Positions 48,723-57,063 are shown, numbered from the stretch's first letter. The stretch is 64,000 bases of DNA from DAOPKN01 sp035391225 (GCA_035391225.1 DAOPKN010000003.1:1-64000); one strand, 5' to 3'. Made by a program: numbers and translations. The notes: generated by a model from the letters alone, not told the origin.

Positions 48723-49772
48723 TCACATCTCCGGGCCATCGGCCATGCCCCCGGAAAGCCCCTTCCTCTGCCTCGCGAAGAAAAGGGCCGCAAGAATACC
48801 CGTGCACATCATTGCCAGGTAGAACGTACCAGATCGCCATACGATCATGGAAACGGATACCTGGGTGGCATTGCCCACGTTTTCGAAGAACAAAGCGTAC
48901 ATTCCTTCCGCCCCCCCCGCGTTTCCGGGAGTGGGAACGAACGCTGCCGAGGTCGCCATTAAGATACTCCTCGTCCAGAGGTGGGGGGTGGGAAGAAAAC
49001 CCACGCCTCGGAGCACAACCAACACGCTTCCCACGAAGAGGAAAACCTGTGCCACGCTGAAAGCGAACATCGCCAGTAACCGGTAGGGACGACGAAGGAG
49101 ACCCGAAAACCCCTGGGTGAACAGTTCCACTTTCTGCAACAGCAAGCTTTCCGTTTTCTCGGTGTCTCTCACGAGGTGAAACCGGTGCAAGAGCTTCAGG
49201 CAAAAACGCACGAGCTTGCGGGCAAAGCGGGGCGTGAAACCGAAGAACAAGATCAGCAACACCATGCTGGCATTGAAAAGCACACCGGTCACTCCCGCTC
49301 CCCAGGCAACTTTCCCCAACCACCCAAAGGACTGCAGCACCCCGAACAGTGCAAACAGCGAGAACACTACCTGGAACACCATGGATTTTCCCAGCACCAG
49401 CGCGGTTGCCCTTCCCAGGTCGACTCCCTTGCGCACCAGCAAGTAGATACCAACGGGTTGCCCGCCTCCAAAGAAGGGAGTGACCATGTTGAAAAACTGC
49501 ACGGTGAACGTAACGTTCAAAAGGTACCCGAAGCCAATCCGTTGCACCGGTTGCACAACGAGGAAAAGCACGCAGGCTTCCAGGAAAAAACGGCAAAAGG
49601 CAACCCCGGACGCAAGGATGGCAAAGGAAAGGGGGTACGAAAGCAACGCGCTGGACGATTCCTGCAAACCCGTGCTGACCAGGAAAACAGCTCCGACCCC
49701 AACACCGAAGAAGACTGCCAGGAAAAGACCCCTTCCATACCTCCGTTGCTTTTCGTTTTGCCATACTTGCAT
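48723..49772 (-). CDS. Lysylphosphatidylglycerol-synthase-like (UPF0104/YbhN) flippase membrane protein, copy B
   Basis: 349 residues, about eight membrane helices. It shares with copy A the stretches 'GYLLNVTF', 'FSGLLRRPYRL' (FSGFLRRPGRI in A), 'TSAAFVPTPGNAGGAEGMYA' and 'ALFFENVG', over nearly the whole length, so the pair arose by duplication. The cytosolic catalytic domain of MprF is absent. GGGGGGCGAGG precedes the ATG. It lies 18 bases after the beta-lactamase-fold gene and is probably cotranscribed with it. Confidence 0.88.
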   Translation of the reverse strand: MQVWQNEKQRRYGRGLFLAVFFGVGVGAVFLVSTGLQESSSALLSYPLSFAILASGVAFCRFFLEACVLFLVVQPVQRIGFGYLLNVTFTVQFFNMVTPFFGGGQPVGIYLLVRKGVDLGRATALVLGKSMVFQVVFSLFALFGVLQSFGWLGKVAWGAGVTGVLFNASMVLLILFFGFTPRFARKLVRFCLKLLHRFHLVRDTEKTESLLLQKVELFTQGFSGLLRRPYRLLAMFAFSVAQVFLFVGSVLVVLRGVGFLPTPHLWTRSILMATSAAFVPTPGNAGGAEGMYALFFENVGNATQVSVSMIVWRSGTFYLAMMCTGILAALFFARQRKGLSGGMADGPEM

Positions 49773-49790
49773 GCCTCGCCCCCCTTTCGC

Positions 49791-51227
49791 CTACCTGGAC
49801 GGGGTCTGGAGAACCGTGAAGAGGCGCAGAACACTGCGCACAACACCCAGTAGACCGACGAGAAACAGCACGAGAACCACATCGGGCAAGTAGGCAATCA
49901 ACGTGGAAAAATCGATGACCCTTCCGCTCCCCCAGAGGATCAAGCGGGGGAAAAGCAGTAACAACGCCATGGGCACGAGTGGAAGAAGCAGCCCGGGAAA
50001 GACCCTTGCAAAGGATTTCCCTCTCCACTTGTGCGCCCACTTGGGATGGCGCACCAGGAAAAAGAGCTGCCAGGCAAGCGCCAAAAAACCAATGCCCGCA
50101 ATGAGCATCCCGAGGAAGCTCCCACTGATCCCCTTCGAAGGTTCCTTGCCCAAAAGAATGGACGCTACACCGTTCTGGATTTCCGGGTAAGCGGAAAAAG
50201 CGGATAACAGGTTCTGCCGATTGAACAGCAACGCGAACGCTTTTTGCGCACCGGGAAGGAAGACCATGTCTGCGTGCATGGTCTGGATGTCCCCACCGTG
50301 GGACAGAACGGGGGTTCCATCCGGTAACGTGGATTGGAACCAACCCATGCCGTACGGGGAAGCGACTCCTTCCGGGGGGAGAACCATGGTGTTGATCCCC
50401 TGCTGGGACAAGAGCCCGGAAGCCGTACCCGGAAAGAAAGAATGCAAGAAAGCCCCGAGGTCTGCTGCGCTTGCCACGATTCCCCCGGAGGGCGCGTGGG
50501 CATTGAGCCTTTCGGGAAAAGCCACGGGAAAGCCGAAGAAAGCCACGTGGCCCTGTGCCAGTCCTGCGATTGGCTCAGGGGAAAACACGTCGAGGGCAAT
50601 GGCCCGCTCCATCCCAAGGGGTGAAAACACGTTTTGGGCCATGAAATCCCCGTAGGAAGACCCCGAGATCACTTCCACGATGCGGCCCAAAACGTCGTAG
50701 TTGGGGTTGAAATAGGCGAATTGCGTTCCCGGAGGAGCAAAGGCTTCTGCATGGGAAAGGTTGTCCACCACGGCCTGCAGCGAGGCGTCTCGGGGAGCTT
50801 TCAGGGAGTTGTACCCCGTATCCGAAAGCCCACTGGTCTGGTTGAGCAAGTGGCGCAGCGTTGTTTTCCCCGCCCAGGATGGATCTCGGGTGGTGAAACC
50901 GGGAATGTACTGTCGTACGGGAGCATCCAGATCCAGCATTCCCTGCTGCGCAAGCCACAGCACAGCGGTCGCTGTCATCGCCTTGGAAAGCGATCCCACG
51001 CGGAAACGCGTGGTGGGGGTTACCGGCACTCCCGGTGTGGCTTCCCCGAAACAGAAGTACCGTGCACCTGCTCCAGGTGAAACGACGACAACGGCAAGCC
51101 CCGGGAGGCGATGGCGCTCCACCTGGTGCTGCAAGTACGTTTCCAACTGCGTTTCCCAGGGTTGCTGGCAAAGACAGGCAACTGGCAACAAAGCGAGGAA
51201 GAGCAAGATCAAGTACGCGTTTTTCAT
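49791..51227 (-). CDS. Class C beta-lactamase-family serine hydrolase with C-terminal membrane helices
   Basis: 478 residues. Signal peptide 'AYLILLFLALLPVACLC', possibly lipidated (VACLC has Cys at the right distance). Residues ~25-360 form the beta-lactamase/transpeptidase fold: nucleophile motif SxxK in 'RVGSLSKAMTA', YxN in 'FAYFNPNYD', and HxG in 'LSHGGDIQTM'. Residues ~365-478 add about four membrane helices. Such proteins act as esterases or peptidases on cell-wall or peptide substrates. It may work with the adjacent flippase-like proteins on envelope lipids; that is inference. Confidence 0.87.
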   Translation of the reverse strand: MKNAYLILLFLALLPVACLCQQPWETQLETYLQHQVERHRLPGLAVVVVSPGAGARYFCFGEATPGVPVTPTTRFRVGSLSKAMTATAVLWLAQQGMLDLDAPVRQYIPGFTTRDPSWAGKTTLRHLLNQTSGLSDTGYNSLKAPRDASLQAVVDNLSHAEAFAPPGTQFAYFNPNYDVLGRIVEVISGSSYGDFMAQNVFSPLGMERAIALDVFSPEPIAGLAQGHVAFFGFPVAFPERLNAHAPSGGIVASAADLGAFLHSFFPGTASGLLSQQGINTMVLPPEGVASPYGMGWFQSTLPDGTPVLSHGGDIQTMHADMVFLPGAQKAFALLFNRQNLLSAFSAYPEIQNGVASILLGKEPSKGISGSFLGMLIAGIGFLALAWQLFFLVRHPKWAHKWRGKSFARVFPGLLLPLVPMALLLLFPRLILWGSGRVIDFSTLIAYLPDVVLVLFLVGLLGVVRSVLRLFTVLQTPSR

Positions 51228-51310
51228 GTCAAAACCCCCGCATTGGTGTTTGGTTTCCGGTTGTAGTTAAACACAAACCCAAGCACGATGTCAAGGAAGC
51301 TTCACCCGGA
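51228..51310. other. Upstream region of the serine-hydrolase gene
   Basis: No gene seen. A minus-strand -10-like TTGTGTTTAACTAC stretch near 51262-51275 could be its promoter, but the match is weak. Confidence 0.3.
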
Positions 51311-51520
51311 GCACCTCTGCCCTCCGTGGGATAACCAGTGCCGCACCCGGGTGCGGCGTTCCCAGNNNNNNNNNNNNNNNNNNNNNNNNNNNNNNNNNNN
51401 NNNNNNNNNNNNNNNNNNNNNNNNNNNNNNNNNNNNNNNNNNNNNNNNNNNNNNNNNNNNNNNNNGCACCTCTGCCCTCCGTGGGATAACCAGTGCCGCA
51501 CCCGGGTGCGGCGTTCCCAG
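51311..51520. repeat. 55-bp direct repeat on both sides of an assembly gap
   Basis: Bases 51311-51365 and 51466-51520 are identical over 55 positions and abut the 100 N directly. Each unit starts GCACCTCTGCCCTCCGTGGG and ends in the REP-like palindrome GCCGCACCCGGGTGCGGC. This is expected if the missing part is a tandem or dispersed repeat that the assembler could not cross. Confidence 0.9.
51366..51465. other. Assembly gap of 100 N
   Basis: Exactly 100 N, a placeholder length, so true size is unknown. Both flanks are the same repeat. Confidence 0.98.
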
Positions 51521-51614
51521 AACACACGGGACTGCCCCTCCGAACTTCGGAATTCTCGCTCGAATGGAAAGGACCCATGGGAGCAGACCCTATCTCTGCC
51601 AGCACTTGATTTTT

Positions 51615-51692
51615 GGGACCGCCGCAGCCCACTGCGGCTCCTTTGATCTGCCAGTCGGAAACCAGTGCCCCACTGGGGTGCGGCGTTCCCAG
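51615..51692. repeat. REP-like repeats in inverted arrangement
   Basis: GGGACCGCCGCAGCCCACTG with CGGCTCC (51615-51641) faces an inverted unit CCAGTGCCCCACTGGGGTGC with GGCGTTCCCAG (51662-51692). Same family as the units at 26332, 51335, 51490 and 57019. Confidence 0.7.
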
Positions 51693-51761
51693 GAAAACCC
51701 GTTTCTCAACAACTGGACAAATGGAGCCTGTCTTTCCTCCCGGAACCTGACACCCACCCGA

Positions 51762-51791
51762 TTGCTGAATCTCCCCCCGTTGTGGTACAAT
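51762..51791 (+). promoter_or_regulatory. Promoter of the cobalamin-uptake operon
   Basis: TTGCTG (51762-51767) and TACAAT (51786-51791) are 18 bp apart; transcription would begin near 51798, just ahead of the riboswitch. Confidence 0.7.
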
Positions 51792-51808
51792 CGGAAGTGA
51801 ATAACCTC

Positions 51809-51998
51809 CAACCACGAGGGTGGCCGTTTGGCCATAATGGGGAAGCCGGTGCAAGTCCGGCGTGGTCGCGCCACTGTGATCGTTACGAAACCTCGGAAGC
51901 CACTGGGAAACCGGGAAGGCGAGGGAGTAGGGTGAAACGAAAGCCAGGAGACCTGCCCCGTGGTTGCAGGACCCGTTGCTTCGCGAAAGGGCGACGGG
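51809..51998 (+). ncRNA. Cobalamin riboswitch
   Basis: The conserved core is complete: GCCGGTGCAAGTCCGGC, CGCCACTGTGA, and the B12 box AGCCAGGAGACCTGCC (about 51942-51957). P1 is closed by CAACCACG (51809-51816) with CGTGGTTG (51959-51966). The expression platform follows: stem CCCGTTGC/GCGACGGG (51972-51979 with 51991-51998), then GAATTTTGTTG and the GGAGGG of btuF. It can act as terminator or by sequestering the ribosome site; adenosylcobalamin should switch the operon off. Confidence 0.95.
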
Positions 51999-52022
51999 GA
52001 ATTTTGTTGTGGAGGGATTTTC

Positions 52023-52910
52023 GTGAAAAGAGTTCTGTTCGTACTTGTTCTGTTGGTTCTTGTAAGCAGCACGCTGACCTTGGGGATCACCTTCGTGGAT
52101 GACCTGGGGCGAACCGTCACCTTGCCCGAAAGCATCCAACGCGTGGTGGTTGGCGCTCCCGCCCTCACCGACTACCTGGTGCACCTGGGCGTGGAAACTC
52201 GAATCGTAGGTGTAACCGACTGGGACCCGTTCCCCGCGGAAAAAGTGGGACAACCCACGCCCATGAACGTGGAGAAAATCGTTTCGCTGCAACCGGACCT
52301 GGTGCTCATCACCGGGGGCTTCCAGGCTCCCGAAGCCGCCCGGCTAGAGGCCTTCGACGTGCCGGTTCTGGTGTGCAACCCCAACTCCATCCAGGACATC
52401 CTGCGCACCACGCGCGTCCTCGGACAGGTTTTCGGGGTTCCGGCGAAGGCAAGCGAACTGGTTGCGCAAATGGAGTCCACCATTGACAACTGGGCCAAAC
52501 AAAAGGCATACACCATCTCGCTGGACGAGCGGAAGACCATTTTTTACGCCATGATCATTGGCAACGAGGTGAAGGACTTGTGGACGTGCGGCCAGGGCTC
52601 CTTCCTGAACGAGGTGTTCTCCTACGCGGGAGGCACCAACATCACGGGCTCCTACGCGGGACCGAACGGTTGGTTGCCCGTGAGCGTGGAATTCATCGCG
52701 CGCCAGAACCCCGACGTGATCCTCGTGCCGTACTACTACGAGGGCGGGGAGCAAGCTGCCCGCGAAACCATCCTTTCCTTCGAACCATGGAAGGACGTGC
52801 AGGCTGTGAAGGACAAGGCCATTTTCGGCATCGATGGCAACAAGGCGGACCTTCCCAGCATTTCGCTGCTCGACCTGATCCCCGACATCTTCCAGCTGTT
52901 GTATCCATAA
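52023..52910 (+). CDS. btuF: Cobalamin ABC transporter substrate-binding protein
   Basis: 295 residues from a GTG start with GGAGGG nine bases upstream. A signal peptide ('VLFVLVLLVLVSSTLTLG') without lipobox leads into a two-lobe class III (helical backbone) binding fold: 'TFVDDLGRTVTLPESIQRVV', 'QPDLVLITGGFQ', 'GGTNITGSYAGPNGW', 'FIARQNPDVILVPYYYE'. The cobalamin riboswitch in the leader assigns the ligand. BtuC follows 9 bases later; the ATPase BtuD is not in the window. Confidence 0.93.
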   Translation: MKRVLFVLVLLVLVSSTLTLGITFVDDLGRTVTLPESIQRVVVGAPALTDYLVHLGVETRIVGVTDWDPFPAEKVGQPTPMNVEKIVSLQPDLVLITGGFQAPEAARLEAFDVPVLVCNPNSIQDILRTTRVLGQVFGVPAKASELVAQMESTIDNWAKQKAYTISLDERKTIFYAMIIGNEVKDLWTCGQGSFLNEVFSYAGGTNITGSYAGPNGWLPVSVEFIARQNPDVILVPYYYEGGEQAARETILSFEPWKDVQAVKDKAIFGIDGNKADLPSISLLDLIPDIFQLLYP

Positions 52911-52919
52911 GGACTTCAA

Positions 52920-53969
52920 GTGGCGCGAACCCGTACCATCCCAAGGCTTCTTTCCGACCATAGGTTCCGGAAAGGAGCCTTGTTGCTCGGTTTGCCCTTG
53001 GCCACTTTCTTTTTCCTCGGTCTGAACCTTTCACTGGGGACCGTTTCGATTCCCATGGGACAGGTGTTTCGTTTCCTTCTTTTCCAACCCCCAGAGAACG
53101 CGACCACGCGGATGATCTTGGCAAATATCCGGCTTCCAAGGGTTTTGCTGGGGATGTGCGTGGGAGCCACGCTCGCCGTTTCGGGCAACTTGTTCCAAGC
53201 GTTGCTTCGAAACCCTCTTGCCGACCCCTACATCCTCGGTGTTTCGTCGGGCGGGGCCTTCGGAACCGTGCTCACCATCGCGCTGTTCGGTAGTGCGGGT
53301 ACGTTGCCCTCGCTGTTTACCAACGTTCCGGTGATGGCATTCGCCTTTTCGCTGGGCACGGCTTTCACCACCTACGCCATCGCGAAGCGCGGATCCCGGT
53401 TACCCGTAGTGGACCTCATCCTGTCCGGGGTGATCATGAACTTCCTGTTCGGCTCCGCTACCACCTTCGTGATCGTGTTCGGCTGGCGCAACGTGCAATC
53501 CGCCACGTTCTGGTTGCTGGGAAGCCTGTCGGGTTCCACCTGGAGCGGCGTGTGGCGCATGTTGCCGGTGGCACTCGGTGGTTTCTTCTTTTCCTGGGCC
53601 CTCACACCAAGCCTGAACGCCATCTCGTTGGGAGAGGACGAAGCAGCAAGCGTGGGTGTAAACGTGGAAGTACTCAAAACCGGGGTGTTCATCCTGGGAA
53701 CACTGTTGAGCGCCTACAGCGTCACCGCCGCTGGCATGGTGGGTTTCGTCGGCCTGATCATCCCCCACACCGCTCGGCTCCTCGTGGGGCCAAACCACCG
53801 GGTTTCCATCCCCGCAAGCGCCCTTCTGGGTGCCATCTTCCTTTCGCTGTGCGACTCGCTTGCACGCTGGCTATTCCAACCCACCGAAATGCCACTGGGC
53901 ACCATTACATCGCTGGTGGGGGCCCCCATCTTCATCATCCTTCTGCGCCGAAACCGCCGCGGTTTTTGA
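52920..53969 (+). CDS. btuC: Cobalamin ABC transporter permease (FecCD family)
   Basis: 349 residues, about ten membrane helices, GTG start after AAGGA. Motifs: 'IRLPRVLLGMCVGATLAVSGNLFQALLRNPLADPYILG' region (here 'LPRVLLGMCVGATLAVSG', 'NPLADPYILGVSSGG'), and 'GFVGLIIPHTARLLVGPNHR', the ATPase-contact segment. It forms the channel for vitamin B12 import. The downstream gene is plsC with its own promoter, so btuD must lie elsewhere. Confidence 0.93.
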   Translation: MARTRTIPRLLSDHRFRKGALLLGLPLATFFFLGLNLSLGTVSIPMGQVFRFLLFQPPENATTRMILANIRLPRVLLGMCVGATLAVSGNLFQALLRNPLADPYILGVSSGGAFGTVLTIALFGSAGTLPSLFTNVPVMAFAFSLGTAFTTYAIAKRGSRLPVVDLILSGVIMNFLFGSATTFVIVFGWRNVQSATFWLLGSLSGSTWSGVWRMLPVALGGFFFSWALTPSLNAISLGEDEAASVGVNVEVLKTGVFILGTLLSAYSVTAAGMVGFVGLIIPHTARLLVGPNHRVSIPASALLGAIFLSLCDSLARWLFQPTEMPLGTITSLVGAPIFIILLRRNRRGF

Positions 53970-53979
53970 ATGGTATAAT
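53951..53979 (+). promoter_or_regulatory. Small terminator stem and plsC -10 box at the end of btuC
   Basis: AAACCG-CCG-CGGTTT followed by TT lies inside the last codons of btuC (about 53951-53967), and TATAAT is at 53974-53979, 55 bases before the TTG start of plsC. Transcription thus probably restarts here. Confidence 0.5.
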
Positions 53980-54033
53980 ACACCGTTGGTTCCACGATTT
54001 CACCGCCCGCGTGCGGGAGAGGAAGGTTTCGCG

Positions 54034-54807
54034 TTGAAAAACCCATTTTCCAAGCTTACCGGATGGCTGGTGAGTCTTTTTTGGATCGTATACAGCGCGC
54101 TGGTTGTGTTCGCGCATTTCTGCTGGATCAATTACTTCGCCCTCGTGGGAAATATCCTTGAAAAGCGCCACGGGCGCCAAGTGGCAAGCGACTACGTCCG
54201 ACCGCGGGCCGTGGCCCTTGCAAGGCACTGCTACACCTGGTTTGGCCCCGCTCCGAAGGTGGACGGGCTGGAAAACGTGCCCAGCCAGGGAGGATTTTTA
54301 CTGGTGGGAAACCACACTACAGCGCTGGACGCGGCCATTTTCCTGGGGTTTATCAGCCAGAAGCTTTTTTTCGTCGTGAAAAAGGAGATGAAACACATCC
54401 CGGGGGTGGGAACCATGGCCGAGCACATGGGCCTTCTGATCGACCGCAAAAATCCCCAACAGGCAGCGGGTGTGTTGAAGCATTTCCTAACCGACCTGCG
54501 CGATGGAAAGCCCTTCGGGTTGTTCCCCGAGGGAACGCGTTCGGTGGACGGCAAGATGCTTCCCTTCCAGCGGAACAGCCTGAAGATCGCCATGCTCGCG
54601 AAAGTACCCGTGGTCCCCGTTGCCATCTTGGGCAACGAGAAAACCATGCCCAAGGGAACGTTCACCATCCGCCCCGCGAAGGTCCACGCCCGGGTTCTCC
54701 CGCCGGTGGATCCCAACGCGTTTCCCTCCGAACAGGACCTGTCCGAACACGTTCACACCATCATGGAACAAACCCTGGAACAACTGGCGCACACCGAAAG
54801 GAAGTGA
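54034..54807 (+). CDS. plsC: 1-acyl-sn-glycerol-3-phosphate acyltransferase
   Basis: 257 residues from a TTG start (GAGGAAGG upstream). A membrane helix ('LVSLFWIVYSALVVFAHFCW') comes first, then the acyltransferase motifs: H-x4-D in 'VGNHTTALDAA', 'KKEMKHIPGVG', 'FPEGTRSVDG' and 'VVPVAILG'. It adds the second acyl chain in phosphatidic acid synthesis at the membrane. The ferredoxin gene follows 4 bases later. Confidence 0.92.
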   Translation: MKNPFSKLTGWLVSLFWIVYSALVVFAHFCWINYFALVGNILEKRHGRQVASDYVRPRAVALARHCYTWFGPAPKVDGLENVPSQGGFLLVGNHTTALDAAIFLGFISQKLFFVVKKEMKHIPGVGTMAEHMGLLIDRKNPQQAAGVLKHFLTDLRDGKPFGLFPEGTRSVDGKMLPFQRNSLKIAMLAKVPVVPVAILGNEKTMPKGTFTIRPAKVHARVLPPVDPNAFPSEQDLSEHVHTIMEQTLEQLAHTERK

Positions 54808-54811
54808 TACG

Positions 54812-55237
54812 ATGTCCCGGTTACTTCGCATCATCAACCGCGAGCAGTGTATCGGATGCTTTAGCTGCATGCTCGCTTGCTCCCGTACCTGGTTTGGCAA
54901 CATCACCGTGGAACAATCCGCCATCCGGGTGAAGAACTATCCAGGGATGGAAGGCGCCTTTTCCATCCGCGCGTGCTACGGGTGCCTCGACCCGGACTGT
55001 GCCAGGGCCTGCCCCACGAATGCCCTCACGCCTCGAAAGGGCGGAGGGGTAGAGTTTTCCCCGGAAAAATGCACGCATTGCGGTGACTGCGTGAAAGCCT
55101 GTGCGCCCGGTGCGTTGCAGTGGAATTCCCTGCAAAAAGTACCCATCGTCTGCCACCAGTGCGGGGTGTGCGTGCAGTTCTGCCCCAACGGTGTACTGGC
55201 CATGGAAGAAATGGCCAGCGAGGAGGTGGTAGGATGA
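54812..55237 (+). CDS. Polyferredoxin with four [4Fe-4S] clusters, AOR partner
   Basis: 141 residues with 16 cysteines in four CxxCxxC-x3-C-type groups: C13-C16-C19-C23, C55-C58-C63-C67, C87-C90-C93-C97 and C114-C117-C120-C124, as in DmsB/HycB-type electron-transfer subunits. No Tat or Sec signal, so cytoplasmic. Its stop overlaps the AOR start by ATGA, so it probably carries electrons from the tungsten enzyme to ferredoxin or another acceptor. Confidence 0.9.
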   Translation: MSRLLRIINREQCIGCFSCMLACSRTWFGNITVEQSAIRVKNYPGMEGAFSIRACYGCLDPDCARACPTNALTPRKGGGVEFSPEKCTHCGDCVKACAPGALQWNSLQKVPIVCHQCGVCVQFCPNGVLAMEEMASEEVVG

Positions 55238-56991
55238 GCCCGCGTTTTTCCATGCTCGAAATCGATTTGACCTCGGGATCCTCGAAAAAAACCGACGTCA
55301 CGGAAACCTTCGACAAGTACCTGGGGGGAACGGGCGTGGGAACAGCGTTGATGCGCCAGGCAGCTGGCCCTTCCGATCCGTTTGACCCAGCTTCGCAGGT
55401 GCTCTTTTGCACCGGGCCTTTCAGCTCGGTGTACCCCGTGGCCACCAAGACGGTCGCCATGTTTCCCTCGGCCCTCACCGGAAACCTGGGGGAATCCCAC
55501 GCGGGTGGGCGCCTGGCACTGAGCATGTACGGAGCGGGAATCCACGTGCTCAAAATTACCGGGAAAAGCCCCATTCCAGTGTACGTGACCATCGAAGGCG
55601 ACAACGTGGCCATCCACCCCGCCAACTCGTTGAAAGGAATGTCCGCGCTTGCCACGGAAAGGGTGCTGCGCGACCGTGTGCTTTCTCCCTTCAAGCGCTC
55701 CATCGTGCGCATCGGCCCTGCGGGGGAACGTCTTTCTCCCATCGCCTGCGCAACGGTAGACGCTTCGCGTCACTTTGGGCGTCTTGGGCTGGGAGCGGTA
55801 CTGGGCTCAAAGAACTGCAAGGCCATCGTGGTTTCCGGGGGTAACGCGTGGCGGATCGAGAAGCGGGCTGCGTTCAACCGCTTCTACAAGAAACTTTACG
55901 ATACCGTAGTGCGTTCAGAGGCGATGAAAAAGTACCACGACCTGGGAACGCCGATGAATATCTTGAACCTGAACGCCAAGAATGGCCTTCCCACGCGCAA
56001 CTTCTCGCAGGGGTATTTCGAAGGAGCACCGCGCATCAGCGGCGAGGCATTCGCCGAGGACTTCCTCGCGCAGCAGATCGCTTGTGCGCACTGCCAGGTG
56101 GGGTGTATCCACATGGCCACGTTGCGCGAAGCCTTCGACGCCTCCGAGCACATGTTCAAGATCAGCAAGGTTTCCTACGACTACGAACTCATCTTCGCGC
56201 TGGGCTCGAACCTGTCTATCCAGGACCCGCAGGACATCCTGAAGCTGTTGGTACAGGTGGAAAAGCAGGGCTGGGACGCCATGTCGATGGGAGGGGTTCT
56301 CGCCTGGGCAACGGAGGCTTTCCAGAAGGGCATCATCGACGAGAGCCACACGGGCGGGCTTGTGCTCAACTTCGGGGATGCGGAGGCATACCTGCAGGCC
56401 CTTTCCCGCATCAAGAAGGGGGAAGGCGAGTTCTTCCGCGATTTGGAAAAGGGGTCGGCTTTCTGCTCGGAGAAGTACGGCGGAAAGGACCTTGCCATCG
56501 TGTTTGGGCGCAACGAGGCACCTGGCTACATGACCGGGCTATACGGATTCCTGGGTTTCGCTACCGGATTCCGCCATTCCCACTTGGACTCCGGGGGCTA
56601 CTCCATCGACCAGAAGATCGCGGGGACCTCCTTCGATCCCGAACAGAAAACCAAAGAACTGTACGAGGAAGCCAAGTGGCGAATGGTGCTCAACTCGCTC
56701 GTGGTGTGCCTGTTCGCGCGAAACGTCTACACGCGCGAAGTCATCCAAGAGGGCCTGGAGACGATCGGTATGGAAGGATGGGATCCCTCACGCCTGGACG
56801 ACGTGGCACGAACCATCCACAACCAGAAAACGCTTCTCAAGCGCGAGATGGGTTTTCACCAGGAAGAGGTAGCCCTTCCCGGAAAACTCACCCGGGTAAT
56901 GACCACTGGTGGAAAGATCAAAAACGAGGAGTTCGAACGGCAACGCCAGTTATACGAGCAGCTCGTGGAGCAGGACCTGCAAAAAGGATAG
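55234..56991 (+). CDS. Tungsten aldehyde:ferredoxin oxidoreductase
   Basis: 585 residues. N-terminal AOR domain 'LEIDLTSGSSKK', 'YLGGTGVGTALM', 'GNLGESHAGGRLALSMYGAG' (tungstopterin contact). The [4Fe-4S] cluster ligands are C284, C287, C291 ('CAHCQVGC') and C492 ('VVCLFARN'), matching positions in Pyrococcus AOR. It oxidises aldehydes to acids with ferredoxin reduction; whether it is AOR, FOR or a broad-range member cannot be told. Tungsten uptake genes are not in this window. Confidence 0.93.
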   Translation: MSPRFSMLEIDLTSGSSKKTDVTETFDKYLGGTGVGTALMRQAAGPSDPFDPASQVLFCTGPFSSVYPVATKTVAMFPSALTGNLGESHAGGRLALSMYGAGIHVLKITGKSPIPVYVTIEGDNVAIHPANSLKGMSALATERVLRDRVLSPFKRSIVRIGPAGERLSPIACATVDASRHFGRLGLGAVLGSKNCKAIVVSGGNAWRIEKRAAFNRFYKKLYDTVVRSEAMKKYHDLGTPMNILNLNAKNGLPTRNFSQGYFEGAPRISGEAFAEDFLAQQIACAHCQVGCIHMATLREAFDASEHMFKISKVSYDYELIFALGSNLSIQDPQDILKLLVQVEKQGWDAMSMGGVLAWATEAFQKGIIDESHTGGLVLNFGDAEAYLQALSRIKKGEGEFFRDLEKGSAFCSEKYGGKDLAIVFGRNEAPGYMTGLYGFLGFATGFRHSHLDSGGYSIDQKIAGTSFDPEQKTKELYEEAKWRMVLNSLVVCLFARNVYTREVIQEGLETIGMEGWDPSRLDDVARTIHNQKTLLKREMGFHQEEVALPGKLTRVMTTGGKIKNEEFERQRQLYEQLVEQDLQKG

Positions 56992-57018
56992 GTTCTTGCC
57001 AGAGTTGGGGAACTTTAT

Positions 57019-57042
57019 GGGTACGCCGCACACCAATGCGGC
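57019..57042. repeat. REP-like palindromic repeat, isolated copy
   Basis: GGGTACGCCGCACACCAATG followed by CGGC shares 18 of 24 or more positions with the unit at 26332. Confidence 0.65.
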
Positions 57043-57063
57043 AGGCTTTACACCTCGAGACCC

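Noticed and set aside
48706..50343. 545-codon minus-strand frame
   Set aside because: Shadow of the flippase-like and beta-lactamase-fold genes in another frame of the same strand; no domain.
51311..51520. CRISPR array
   Set aside because: Only two long identical units around an assembly gap with no spacers; palindromic REP-like content fits a dispersed repeat better.
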